Source: a virus. From it: DNA of 64,000 nucleotides. The stretch spans positions 1 through 64,000 of IMG/VR virus record IMGVR_UViG_3300037247_001358; one strand, given 5' to 3'. The notes below the pieces were generated by a model, which saw nothing but the letters and a program-made list of their open reading frames with translations, searched no databases and had not been told where the DNA came from. Of the stretch, positions 1-8,700 are shown piece by piece (position 1 is the stretch's first letter; every line of letters starts with the position of its first letter). The position numbers and the translations under genes are program-made.

Positions 1-80
1 TGGGCCTCTGTGACCTCCGCGTTGCCTGTATCCCGTATGTGAATCTCGATCGAGTCGATAAGATTCTGTACGGTTGTAAT
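1..80 (-). CDS. Partial gene after the 227-aa virion gene; apparent ATT start
   Basis: Reading leftward from 80, an open frame runs off the window edge and encodes (M)TTVQNLIDSIEIHIRDT followed by a few more residues. A GGAGG ribosome site at 87-91 lies six bases before the codon ATT at 80-78, and a TAA (the upstream gene's stop) closes the frame just before it, so no ATG, GTG or TTG is available. The frame reads as ordinary protein, whereas the competing GTG frame gives arginine-rich shadow sequence. Its position after the capsid genes suggests a head-completion or head-tail connector protein, but that is inference from gene order only. Confidence 0.4.
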   Translation of the reverse strand, partial: MTTVQNLIDSIEIHIRDTGNAEVTEA

Positions 81-92
81 CGCACGCCTCCG

Positions 93-776
93 TTAGGCCC
101 CTCTGACCAGCTCCCGCGCCCCCAGCACGGTATCGCCCCCCACCCCGCCGAGCTTCGACATATCCCCGGCCAGCGCCGCATCCACGTCGATGTTCTGCGA
201 GAACGCGGGATCCGAGCGCGAGGTGGCCATCTGCCCCTTCTTAATCTCGAACCAGATCGGGGTCATGGGTTCCTCGACGTCGCGGGCTTCCTCCGGGTGC
301 TTCTCACACCAGGCGATCCTCTCCTTGTCGTCGATGAGGGTCTGCTTGTCGGCAACCGCAGGGTCGGCGCTGTACCAGAGACCCCCCTGGAACCTGATCT
401 TGACATCGCCCTCGCGGAGACTGTCACGCTGGCCGGTCGGCGAGTTCGGATCCTTGATGAACCGAACCTGGCCCACTTTGATCAGCCACTCGGAGTCAGG
501 CTTCTGTGGGCAGGCGAATGCGCGCCGGCGCTGCTCCTTGGGGACGAGCACGGGCACCTCGCCGACAACGGGCGCGGGCGTGGGAGCCTCCTGGAGACGC
601 CCCTCGACCGCCGACAGGCGATCCTCCAGCCGCACCAGAGTGCTCTCAGCCGTCCTAGCGCGCTCCTCAGCAGCCGCCCGGGCCTCTTCGGCTACCTGGA
701 TAGCGGTCTTCTCCTCCGGGGGGCTCTCAGCGGTCTCTGAGGGAACCTCGGCTGTAGCGGATCCTTTTGCTGCCAT
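93..776 (-). CDS. Hypothetical virion-cluster protein, 227 aa
   Basis: Not a family I recognise. The N-terminal 25 residues are Ala/Glu/Pro rich. Residues about 25-65 form a heptad-rich helical segment (EEARAAAEERARTAES) that should be a coiled coil. A more globular C-terminal half follows and contains two cysteines. The start ATG at 776 follows AGAGAGG at good spacing. It is co-directional with the capsid genes, so it is probably a minor head or connector protein. Confidence 0.6.
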   Translation of the reverse strand: MAAKGSATAEVPSETAESPPEEKTAIQVAEEARAAAEERARTAESTLVRLEDRLSAVEGRLQEAPTPAPVVGEVPVLVPKEQRRRAFACPQKPDSEWLIKVGQVRFIKDPNSPTGQRDSLREGDVKIRFQGGLWYSADPAVADKQTLIDDKERIAWCEKHPEEARDVEEPMTPIWFEIKKGQMATSRSDPAFSQNIDVDAALAGDMSKLGGVGGDTVLGARELVRGA

Positions 777-793
777 GTAAACCTCTCTTTCTC

Positions 794-1165
794 CTAGTCA
801 CTACTCTCCGGCAGCGCCTTGAGCACTACCAGGAACTTGCGGTCGGCATCCTCAGTCTCAGAGAACTCTAGCCGCAGCCTAGCTCCAACAAGGGGAGAGA
901 TGCTCTGAGGTGCCTGAAGCCACTGGTCTACGGCGACATTCTCCCACCACGTGATGGCGGCCCCAGCGTTCGTCAGTGGGGTATAGAACGTGCCATTACC
1001 GGGATCGATCTGCGGCGTGACATTGTTCGACGACCCGTCGAGCGCATCGGGAGTGATGATCCCCAGCACCTCGAAGCCTAGGATGTCGACAACTAGGGAG
1101 GTATCGGCATCCTCCGAGATGTCCAGCAGCGCAACCCGCGTGATGAACCGGTTAAGGTAGCCCAT
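794..1165 (-). CDS. Hypothetical virion-cluster protein, 123 aa
   Basis: Encodes a mostly beta-rich protein beginning MGYLNRFITRVALLD. No known domain is recognised. The start follows AGGAG about nine bases upstream. It lies in the late minus-strand operon between a Glu/Pro-rich small protein and the 227-residue protein. A head decoration or connector role fits the position but nothing in the sequence proves it. Confidence 0.6.
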   Translation of the reverse strand: MGYLNRFITRVALLDISEDADTSLVVDILGFEVLGIITPDALDGSSNNVTPQIDPGNGTFYTPLTNAGAAITWWENVAVDQWLQAPQSISPLVGARLRLEFSETEDADRKFLVVLKALPESSD

Positions 1166-1171
1166 ACGCCC

Positions 1172-1369
1172 CTACTCCTTGGCTGATTCGGCGGGCGGCT
1201 CCTCGGCCGGGACCTCTTCCGCGCTCACGGGCTCGGCCTCGTTAGCGAGCGAAGGGGCACCCACATCGCCAACCGGCTCTTCAGAGGACGCTGGCTCGGT
1301 CGCGGGCGGCACTTCCCCTATCTTCTCCGGCTCCGGCGTGTACCCGGCGAGATTCTTTCCGTTTGGCAT
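1172..1369 (-). CDS. Small acidic Pro/Glu/Ala-rich protein, 65 aa
   Basis: The 65-residue product is almost entirely low complexity (runs of Glu, Pro, Ala and Ser) and should be unfolded. GGAGG lies nine bases before the ATG at 1369. Antisense frames are also open here because of the biased composition, but the ribosome site and the operon context favour the minus strand. Function unknown. Confidence 0.5.
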   Translation of the reverse strand: MPNGKNLAGYTPEPEKIGEVPPATEPASSEEPVGDVGAPSLANEAEPVSAEEVPAEEPPAESAKE

Positions 1370-1383
1370 GTCTTAGTTCCTCC

Positions 1384-1671
1384 CTACGGCAGTGGTTGCA
1401 TTTCAATCTTGACGACTGGGCGGAGGAAGAGATGCGGAGTACCAGGCGAAGGATCGGCACCGAGCACCTCCCGCCCCTCCCGGAGAATGAAGGTGACGTC
1501 AGCAATCCGGCAGGGGATCTCTTCCCCAGCAAGGTTGACGTACGTCACGTACATCCCCTCTGCTGGGGCAATGTCGAGGCTGCTGGCAGTCAGAACCAAT
1601 TCCTCGTCGATCCAGAACTCAGCATGGCTCGTTCGCCAGCTTGGAGTTTCTCCTCCCGTAGGCCAGGGCAT
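1384..1671 (-). CDS. Hypothetical virion-cluster protein, 95 aa
   Basis: No family recognised. The product begins MPWPTGGETPSW and is followed by alternating hydrophobic strands, suggesting a small beta domain. I chose the ATG at 1671 because GGGAGCAGGAACG precedes it. A GTG at 1710 in the same frame would add 13 residues but has a poor ribosome site. It sits between the beta-helix gene and the acidic small protein. Confidence 0.55.
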   Translation of the reverse strand: MPWPTGGETPSWRTSHAEFWIDEELVLTASSLDIAPAEGMYVTYVNLAGEEIPCRIADVTFILREGREVLGADPSPGTPHLFLRPVVKIEMQPLP

Positions 1672-1719
1672 CGTTCCTGCTCCCTTGAAACCGTCCAGAG
1701 GCCCGCCCACCTCGACGGC

Positions 1720-2655
1720 TTACGTCTCGATGTAGCTATTCCCTGCAAAGGTCCACCCCGAATTGAGCATGTCGGAGTGGTTCTGGTCGTAGGCGTTGTC
1801 CTTGCTGACCTCGAAGTAGTTCCCGACAACGAGCGCATCACCCGCACCACTATTGGAGTCGATGGCGCTCCCGGCCATGTCCTTGAAGATGTTACCTGGG
1901 CCGATGATGTTGTCCTGCGGGGTCGCCGAACGGACGGCAATCCCGTCCTGACAGTTCGTGAAGAGGCACTCTTCGATGACGTTCCTCACCGGGTTGCTGG
2001 AGAGCGAACCACGGAGGGCGATCCCCGCGCCGCTGTTGGCGATGGCGTCGAACGTGCAGCGCCGGACAGCACACAGGCTCGCGCCCTTCATATCGAAGCC
2101 GTCGTAGCCGATCCCCCATCCAGGGAAGACGCACTCGATCAACTCGGTGTAGAAGGCGTTGTAGCCCAGTGTGCTATCAGTCGTGGCCCTCACTGAGGGG
2201 CCGGTTGTCCAGCGTGAGGCGAACGTCAGCCCGATGATCCGGCAGCCCTGAGTGATCTCCAGAACTGGCCCATCCGTGTAGCCTGCATCGGCGATGATCC
2301 AGTGCTCATCCATGTTCTGCCGGTTCCCGCCATAGTGGTCGGCAACAATGGTGATGCCGCGCTTGTTCACGTCGATGGCTGCGGTGGGAACATGCCCTCC
2401 ACGGGCCACGACGATGATGTCGCCCCTCAGCCTCTCACAGTTATCGATCGCGGCCTGAAGGGTAGACAAAGGACGTCTTGGATCCCTGCCCTCCCCACTC
2501 GTAACCCCGGTCGTTGGGTCAACGAAGAAGATGTGAGGCCGATTCGGCCCAGCATCAATATCCCCGAGATCCGTACCAGAAGCCGGCCCAAGCAGACGGG
2601 CTGTCTGCAAGAAGCGATCCACCTGGCTGGAGAGGAGGGCTATGTTCTCATACAT
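1720..2655 (-). CDS. Parallel beta-helix (pectate-lyase-like) virion protein
   Basis: The 311-residue product has a short helical N-terminus (about 1-25). It then shows the signature of a right-handed beta-helix: an opening DPRRPLSTLQAAIDNC segment, then coils such as GITIVADH, GCRIIGLTF, LIECVFPG, VRRCTFDA, VIEECLFTN and VVGNYFE at intervals of roughly 22-25 residues. Such folds serve as tailspike-like or surface proteins and may bind or cut polysaccharide; no catalytic residues can be assigned. Its place next to capsid genes rather than the fibre genes at the right end suggests a head-associated or connector-proximal spike. Confidence 0.7.
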   Translation of the reverse strand: MYENIALLSSQVDRFLQTARLLGPASGTDLGDIDAGPNRPHIFFVDPTTGVTSGEGRDPRRPLSTLQAAIDNCERLRGDIIVVARGGHVPTAAIDVNKRGITIVADHYGGNRQNMDEHWIIADAGYTDGPVLEITQGCRIIGLTFASRWTTGPSVRATTDSTLGYNAFYTELIECVFPGWGIGYDGFDMKGASLCAVRRCTFDAIANSGAGIALRGSLSSNPVRNVIEECLFTNCQDGIAVRSATPQDNIIGPGNIFKDMAGSAIDSNSGAGDALVVGNYFEVSKDNAYDQNHSDMLNSGWTFAGNSYIET

Positions 2656-2664
2656 GGATTCCTC

Positions 2665-3132
2665 CTAACCCTCCGTCACGTCGTAGTCGACAATGACGAA
2701 GAATTGTCCTGCCGTCAGGGCCGCAGCCCCAATGGTTATCTGCAAGCCCACAGCGGCTGAAAGTTTGATGAAGGTGGTTTCATCACCAGGATCGGGGCCA
2801 GCGTCGGCGTCCTTCGGCCCCGTAGTGCTCCAAGGAGCACCGCTGATCGCGTCCTCGGCGTTGATGTCCGTCGTAGATGCGAAGCCTAGACCAACGGTGG
2901 CGCCACCACCTCCGGCGAGTGCGACCACGGTGTCGATGTAGGCGTCCGTGATGATGGCGTTGTCGGGAAGGACAGGCCCCCGCAGGAGGAAGGTACCGAC
3001 GGCTCCTCCGTCACGCGAGAAGACGTAGTCGTAGACGGCCTGCCGCTTCCGAGCATCCCCACCGGGACGAATCCCGGTGGAGTGCTCGGTGATAATGCTC
3101 TCTTCCCGACCCGTTATCGGGTTCTGACTCAT
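2665..3132 (-). CDS. Virion-associated beta-rich protein, possible capsid decoration
   Basis: The 155-residue product starts MSQNPITGREESII. It contains Gly/Ala-rich strands typical of small jelly-roll-like structural proteins, ending FFVIVDYDVTEG. I use the ATG at 3132, because upstream in-frame codons overlap the capsid gene and lack a ribosome site. The general style (TFLLRGPVLPDNAIITDAYI) resembles the 163-residue protein at 60101-60592, another probable virion protein. Immediately downstream of the major capsid gene, a decoration role is a reasonable inference. Confidence 0.55.
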   Translation of the reverse strand: MSQNPITGREESIITEHSTGIRPGGDARKRQAVYDYVFSRDGGAVGTFLLRGPVLPDNAIITDAYIDTVVALAGGGGATVGLGFASTTDINAEDAISGAPWSTTGPKDADAGPDPGDETTFIKLSAAVGLQITIGAAALTAGQFFVIVDYDVTEG

Positions 3133-3155
3133 GGCCTCACCCCTCAGTTGCCACC

Positions 3156-4370
3156 CTAGGCGGCGATACTGAAGTTGTGCAAGCGGCCCTCTCCCTGGAC
3201 ACCCTTGCACATCATGCTCGAGTCGGAGTAGAAGACTCGGCGGGTGAAGGGGCCGGTGTTGCTAGAGACGACGGCGACCGCCTCCTCCAGGTGCGGGCGA
3301 CCACGCTGACCGTGGTTCCCGATGGTGTTCATCTCCCGGCGGATGAAGTACAGGTCGTCCTTGGCCAGCGCCGTGTGGAGCAGGACGTCCACGTCGCCGA
3401 AGTCGGTACGGAACCGATCGATGGCGACACCGGCGTAGTTGGCGCCGGGGCCGAGGCGCTCGGCGGCGCTGAAGAACGAGGTGACCTTCCGCTTGGCCCA
3501 GGCGCTCACGAGGAGCGTCATGGCCATCTTCCCGGCGCCAACAGTGTAGTACAGGTCCTGGAGCTTGTCGTCGATGTCCTTGCGGGTCAAGGCGGCATCG
3601 CTCAAGTCCGTGACCTGCGCGCCGTTGGCGGCGGTGATGTAGTAGACGAGCCCGCCGAACGAGGCGGGGACGGTAGAGGTACCGGCGAACCGGGGGCCGT
3701 GGATCGCAGCGTCCTCGATCGCCACGAACTGCTCTGCGACCGCGTCGGCCGCCAGCTTGTCGAGGTCGGTGCCCCTGAGACCGTAGAGCGCGGTCTCCTG
3801 GCGCCGGTAGGTGACGTCGATCGCAACGTGCTGCACCTGCGCGAGGTTGTACGGCAGGTTGAAGATCGGCGTGGGCCTAGCGGTCCAGTTGTCGTTCTCG
3901 TGCATCGAGAAGCCCGCGACGATGACCTCGTCGGCCGTCGCCCAGGCCCCCTCGCTGACATCGCCGGTGATGTCGCGGGTGACGATGAGAGTGTCCGAAC
4001 CGTGACCGATCACGCGGACGTACTCCCCAGCGGAGTTCGCCCCATTGAGGTTCTTCAGGATGGTGCCGACCGGGTACCGATGGTTCGTGTTGGCAGCGAG
4101 GGAGAGACTCGTGTCGGAGGCGTTGGACAGCGGGGTCGCCCCCAACGACGGCCGACGGTTCCACGGGTCATCCTCCACCCACTCGACCTTGGTGTTGTTG
4201 AACGCGAACTGGGACGGGCCACCGAGATACTTCAGTAGGTCGGCGTCGCGCTCGCTCATGTTCACCAACAGGTCGTCCACCCAGCGGATCTTGACGCTCG
4301 CGTCGATCTCCGCTGGGTAGCCAGACGGTATACCGGCGACACGCGGCGTGGTGGTGGTACCACTAGCCAT
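3156..4370 (-). CDS. Major capsid protein (SU10/DUF5309-like HK97-fold)
   Basis: The 404-residue product has the length and features of an SU10-type HK97-fold capsid protein. These are an N-terminal arm, a segment on phage-induced beta strands around 100-190, the YRRQETALYGLRGTD region, a long helix (DIDDKLQDLYYTVGAGK), and the C-terminal strand-rich tail RRVFYSDSSMMCKGVQGEG. It lies directly after a probable scaffold gene and before small virion genes, the classic order. Assignment is by eye; a structural search would settle it. The antisense strand is open for over 1 kb but is a composition shadow. Confidence 0.8.
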   Translation of the reverse strand: MASGTTTTPRVAGIPSGYPAEIDASVKIRWVDDLLVNMSERDADLLKYLGGPSQFAFNNTKVEWVEDDPWNRRPSLGATPLSNASDTSLSLAANTNHRYPVGTILKNLNGANSAGEYVRVIGHGSDTLIVTRDITGDVSEGAWATADEVIVAGFSMHENDNWTARPTPIFNLPYNLAQVQHVAIDVTYRRQETALYGLRGTDLDKLAADAVAEQFVAIEDAAIHGPRFAGTSTVPASFGGLVYYITAANGAQVTDLSDAALTRKDIDDKLQDLYYTVGAGKMAMTLLVSAWAKRKVTSFFSAAERLGPGANYAGVAIDRFRTDFGDVDVLLHTALAKDDLYFIRREMNTIGNHGQRGRPHLEEAVAVVSSNTGPFTRRVFYSDSSMMCKGVQGEGRLHNFSIAA

Positions 4371-4390
4371 GCGTGTTTATTCCTTTCGAC

Positions 4391-5392
4391 TTATCCCCGG
4401 CGCGTGACATCGAAAGGAGCGGGCTGCCAAGTCTCGCTCCGGCCGATGTTATCTTTCATTGCGTCGGGACCCTGTTCTGTGTTCGGTTGCGCGGGAGGCT
4501 GTGGGGCACCCCCACCGCCCGTATCGGACGGCGCGTGCGCCCCCGCAGGTACGGGCGCCTGAGGAGCCGGAGGAGGCTGTGCGGGCTGCCCATTGGTTCC
4601 GGGCTGCCCACCGGCCGTCGCCTTGGCCTCCCAATGATCGCCGCGCTTCTGCTCGCAGAATGCTTCGCGCTCGTCGATCGGGACGTCCATCAGCTCCTTC
4701 TCGGTGACCCCAAATGGCCCATAATCGTTAAGGAGGGCGACGATGTCCGTGTCGCTATGGAAGTCTTCGACACGCTTTTGGCGCTCATTGAGTGCCTTCT
4801 CGCGGTCGTCCAACTCCCACGTCTTACGGAGCGCCGCCTGGTCCTCCGGCGAGAGGCCCTGGAGCTTCCCCTCACGCATATCTGTGGTCATCTGGTCGAG
4901 GCGGGCGTTGGACGCCTCCAACTGCTGGTTGACGGTGGCCATCGCCTTGTCTTGACCAGATTGCAGCGCGCGGAACTTCTCCTCGTAGGGGGCGGCTATC
5001 TCCTCCTGGAGTTGAGCTTTGTACTGCTCGTACTCCGTCTCGGTGAGGTCGGGTTCCTCACCCTCCGGTGGAGGTTGGGCCTCTGCCCCAGGCGGCTGTT
5101 GCCCCTCCGGGAGTGCTTCTGGAGGGGGCTGCTGGCCCTCAGCGGCTGGCTGGGGGGCCTGGGGTGCGGGCGGCTCTGCCGGTGGTGACCCTGGGGCGGG
5201 CGGTGTACCCTCTCCCATCGGTGAACCAGCCGGGGCAGCCGGAGCACCAGTGCCTTGTGGCGCTGATGCGGCCTGCTGCTGGGCGGCGGATTGACCAGCG
5301 GAAGATGGGGCTGTGCCGACCGAAGGATCAACTACCGGGGCTGGCGCGCCCGGCTCGCCGAAGTCGGGAAGACGTTCTCCTTCTCCTACCAT
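4391..5392 (-). CDS. Probable capsid scaffolding protein
   Basis: The 333-residue product has a long Pro/Gln/Glu/Ala-rich N-terminal half (about 1-110). A charged helical, coiled-coil region follows (about 115-230), then a Gly/Pro/Gln-rich tail ending QPAPFDVTRRG. This layout, immediately upstream of the major capsid gene, matches phage scaffolds. No protease motif is visible, so cleavage would need another enzyme. AAGGAGG lies eight bases before the ATG at 5392. Confidence 0.6.
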   Translation of the reverse strand: MVGEGERLPDFGEPGAPAPVVDPSVGTAPSSAGQSAAQQQAASAPQGTGAPAAPAGSPMGEGTPPAPGSPPAEPPAPQAPQPAAEGQQPPPEALPEGQQPPGAEAQPPPEGEEPDLTETEYEQYKAQLQEEIAAPYEEKFRALQSGQDKAMATVNQQLEASNARLDQMTTDMREGKLQGLSPEDQAALRKTWELDDREKALNERQKRVEDFHSDTDIVALLNDYGPFGVTEKELMDVPIDEREAFCEQKRGDHWEAKATAGGQPGTNGQPAQPPPAPQAPVPAGAHAPSDTGGGGAPQPPAQPNTEQGPDAMKDNIGRSETWQPAPFDVTRRG

Positions 5393-5440
5393 TCCTGTTC
5401 CTCCTTATCCGAACGATTCTACGCTCTGATCTGCTCCCTG

Positions 5441-5776
5441 TCAAGAGAAGGACAAGAAGGCAGGAGCGGGCACTTCTGCTTTCTCGTCCTTGTGCTCCTC
5501 GATCCACCGAGCAGCCTCTAGGTACTTGTACCGCTCAACGATGTCCTCGTACGGGTCACCTTCGGCCTCGTAGATGCGCCGCCCCTCACCATCGATCTCC
5601 TTGAATAGAAAGGCCCATAGGGTGATCCATTTGGGGGGGTCTTCGGAGAAGGCGGCCCCTACCTTATCGGTGATGTGCTCGCCGAGCGTTATTTCAATAC
5701 GGTCGTGGTGGGGCTCCTCCCGCTCCATAGGCCACTCGAAACCTTTCCAGCGCAGAACAATCCTCGTCACAGTCAT
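5441..5776 (-). CDS. Hypothetical virion-cluster protein, 111 aa
   Basis: Begins MTVTRIVLRWKGFEWPM and contains a conserved-looking acidic segment (GDPYEDIVERYKYLEAARWIEEH) near the C-terminus. Not recognised. The start follows AGGAGAG. It sits between the 1941-residue virion protein and the scaffold, so it is presumably expressed late. Confidence 0.6.
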   Translation of the reverse strand: MTVTRIVLRWKGFEWPMEREEPHHDRIEITLGEHITDKVGAAFSEDPPKWITLWAFLFKEIDGEGRRIYEAEGDPYEDIVERYKYLEAARWIEEHKDEKAEVPAPAFLSFS

Positions 5777-5786
5777 AAGCTCTCTC

Positions 5787-8700
5787 CTACTCCGGCTCAG
5801 GGGTGGGTGCGTCCGCGACCGTGTACGGCTGCAAAAACCTAGAGACGTCGGCGTCGGTCAGGGCGGTGTCGGCCTCGGCCAGGCCAACCTCCGCCATAAG
5901 CTTCTCCAGTTCCTCGCGCTCTTCATCGGTGAGTTGCTCGTCTTCGTCGATGTCCTCCCGCCGGTTGATAGCGGCCATCATCTGGATATGGCTGAAGAGT
6001 GGGTCGCCGCTGGACTCAACGGGGTAGGGTTCGATGTCGATGATTTCCAGTGGGGGCAGACCAAGGAGGGCGTTGGCCTCGTCCAGTTCCGGCTTCATCA
6101 TACGGGCGTAGTCGACCTGCGTCCTGTTGTCCCGAAGAGAGAAGTAGGTACTCCAGAAGTCCTTGCGGCGCATGAGGGCGAAGCGCTGCTCCAGCGAGAG
6201 GTCGTCCAGATCCAACACCTCGACAGGGAAGTATTTCTGGATGACCGGCATACTGCGGAAGTAGGCGCTGATCGCCCCCCGCTCACGGCTGGTGAACGGT
6301 GAGCCCCGGCTGGTCAGGGAGAACCAGAGATCCTTGAGAGCGTCGGCGATCTCGAACTCCTGCTGTGCCTCCGTCTTCGGCCAGGCGAAGGTGGCGAGGA
6401 AGCGCTCAACGTCCCTGCGAGCGATCACCTCGCGGGCCTGCTTGTGCAACTGCTCGAGAGCGGTATCGCGCTCATCGGCGATCCGCTGGGCTTCGTCGAA
6501 GTCGTCCTTCTGGAAGGCGAGGTCGCGCTGGCGGGCGGCGACGATGCGGATCTGCATGAACTGGGTCTCGATCTGCTGCCACATATCCTCGTAGGCGATG
6601 GTGTCGGTAACCGTCGGGAACTGGGAGAGGAACTCCTCACGGCGGAAGAGGAAGGCGTCGAAGTCCTCCCCCTCCCCACGCTCGATGTCGAACCAGGCGT
6701 TGCGGATCTCAGCGAGCGCGCGACCACGCGGGTTGCGGTTGATCGAAATCTCCTTCGCCCGGAAGGGGAAGGCACGGTCAAGCTCCTCCCGCCGCGTCTC
6801 CTGCTCGTCGCGGATCGACCGCAACTCGTCCCGGAGGACGGCGAGTTGGTCACGTACGGGCTGGCTCTGGGTGAGTTCCTGCAACCGGCTGCGCTCGTTC
6901 TCCAGGTCCATGACAGCCTTCTCAAACGGCTTCTCAACGTACTTGTCGATCGACTGCCAGTAGAGTTCGGTGTCAACGGCCTTCTCGCGCTCCTCCGGGT
7001 CGGAGAGGCCGCGCACAGTGGCCGTGCGTAGCTCGAACTCGGGGTACTTCTTGAAGAACTCGTCGAGCTTGCCCCGACGGGAATACTCGCTATAGATGGC
7101 CTTGAGACCGAACCAGATCCTCTCCCCCTCGTTGACACCGACGACGTCGCCGAAGGGGAAGCCGATCCAGTAGGTGAGGCGCCGGAGATTGGTCTCAGCC
7201 TGCGACGCCTTGACCGCCTTCTTCCACTCCGGCCCTGCCTGGGTGTCGAGGGCGATCCAGGCTTTCTCTAGCTGCTCCTCCTTAGAAGCACCAGGGATCA
7301 GCTCGCCCGTCGCCACCAGGGAGGCCATCGCCCGGTCGGCGCGCCAAGTGGTCCACTGATCCTCCTCCAGGCCCAAGAGGTCGCGCAGCCAGCCGGGAGA
7401 GAAGTGGCCCTTCTCCACATAGAGATTCTGCTCATCGGCAGGGATGGCGTCGGTGTCACCAGTGAAGACGAAGCGGGCGGTGGCGCGGGCCAGCGGCGTC
7501 AGCGGTATCCCAAAGGGACCGCCGGACAGCACTGTGCTCCGCCAGGCATCCTTGTCGAGCAGCCCCGCGTGGCGGAAGGCGAACTTCTGGAACGGCCCGA
7601 CGTTGAGCGGAGTGCTGTTCTGGAAGAAGTCCAGCACGCGCCCCGGTAGCGTATTGCGGCGGGCCTCATCATCGAACTGGTCACGCATGAAGGTCATCGG
7701 CCAAATAAAACGCATCGGGTCGATGAAGTAGATCGGCGCGAAGTCCCCACCCTCAAGGAGCTGCCCCACTCCCGGCATCTTCTGCAAGAACTCACCCAGA
7801 CCCGGGAGAGGGATCGGGATGCGGTACTGGAGCCTCTGCGGGTAGCCGTACTGCTCCGTGAACTTCTGCGACTCGAACATGGCGATCATAATCGCCCCGA
7901 AAGCGCCGGGGGCGCGGGCGCCACGGATGGCCCAGTGGGCCACGTCCCGCGTCGGCCAGAACTCGAAGGGGAAGACCGACTGAGCAATGCGGTCAATACC
8001 CCGCTGGTCGAGGTAGTTGAGCATGACGAAATCGGTCGCGGCTCGGGAGTTGGCAATCATGATGTCGCGCACCTCCGACCAGCCACGCTGCACGTCGCTG
8101 ATGGTGGCGCGCATGGCGCGCACGGCCTCGCTCTCGACCTTCAGGTCGCCCCGCAGGAGCTTAGGGATGTCGTCCCGAAGGCTCTGCATGAAGAAGCCCT
8201 TGAACTCGTGGATCTCACTGGCGAGGACGCCGCTGGGATCCATGAACTGCTGGGCAGCGGGGACGTCGTTCACGCCCAGACCGGCGATCTTCGCCTTGCG
8301 CGGCGCGCTCTGCTCATAGAGCTGGCGCACCTTCTCGCCGGCCACACGCCAGGCATCGTCGTCCCCTATCTCCAGGGCCTCGCTGATAATCTTCCGGTGC
8401 TCGGCGAAGGTCTTCTTTACGTGCTCGCCGATCTTGGCGACGATTTCGGCGTGGGCCTCGGAGGACTTGCGGACGGTATCGTCGACGAAGGAGAACATCT
8501 CGTCGAACGAAGCATCACGACGGGTGAGGTAACCATCCCAGACGTCGCCGATCCGCACCGCCTGTACCTTCTTGCCCGTCGGCAGCGTGACCTGGGCCTT
8601 CGCCGGACGCATGTCTTCAGGAAGACGCTTCACTATCCCCGGTGGGACGATCGTATCCCTACTGACCCGCTCAACGCCCGCCTTCGCCAGGTCGTCGTAA

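Noticed and set aside
3177-4238. Long plus-strand open frame opposite the capsid gene
   Set aside because: It is Val/Gly/Arg/Asp-rich, has no ribosome site, and exactly shadows the codon bias of the capsid gene on the other strand.
4373-5188. Plus-strand open frame opposite the scaffold gene
   Set aside because: Leu/Arg/Gly-rich mirror of the Pro/Glu/Gln-rich scaffold codons; no initiation signals.
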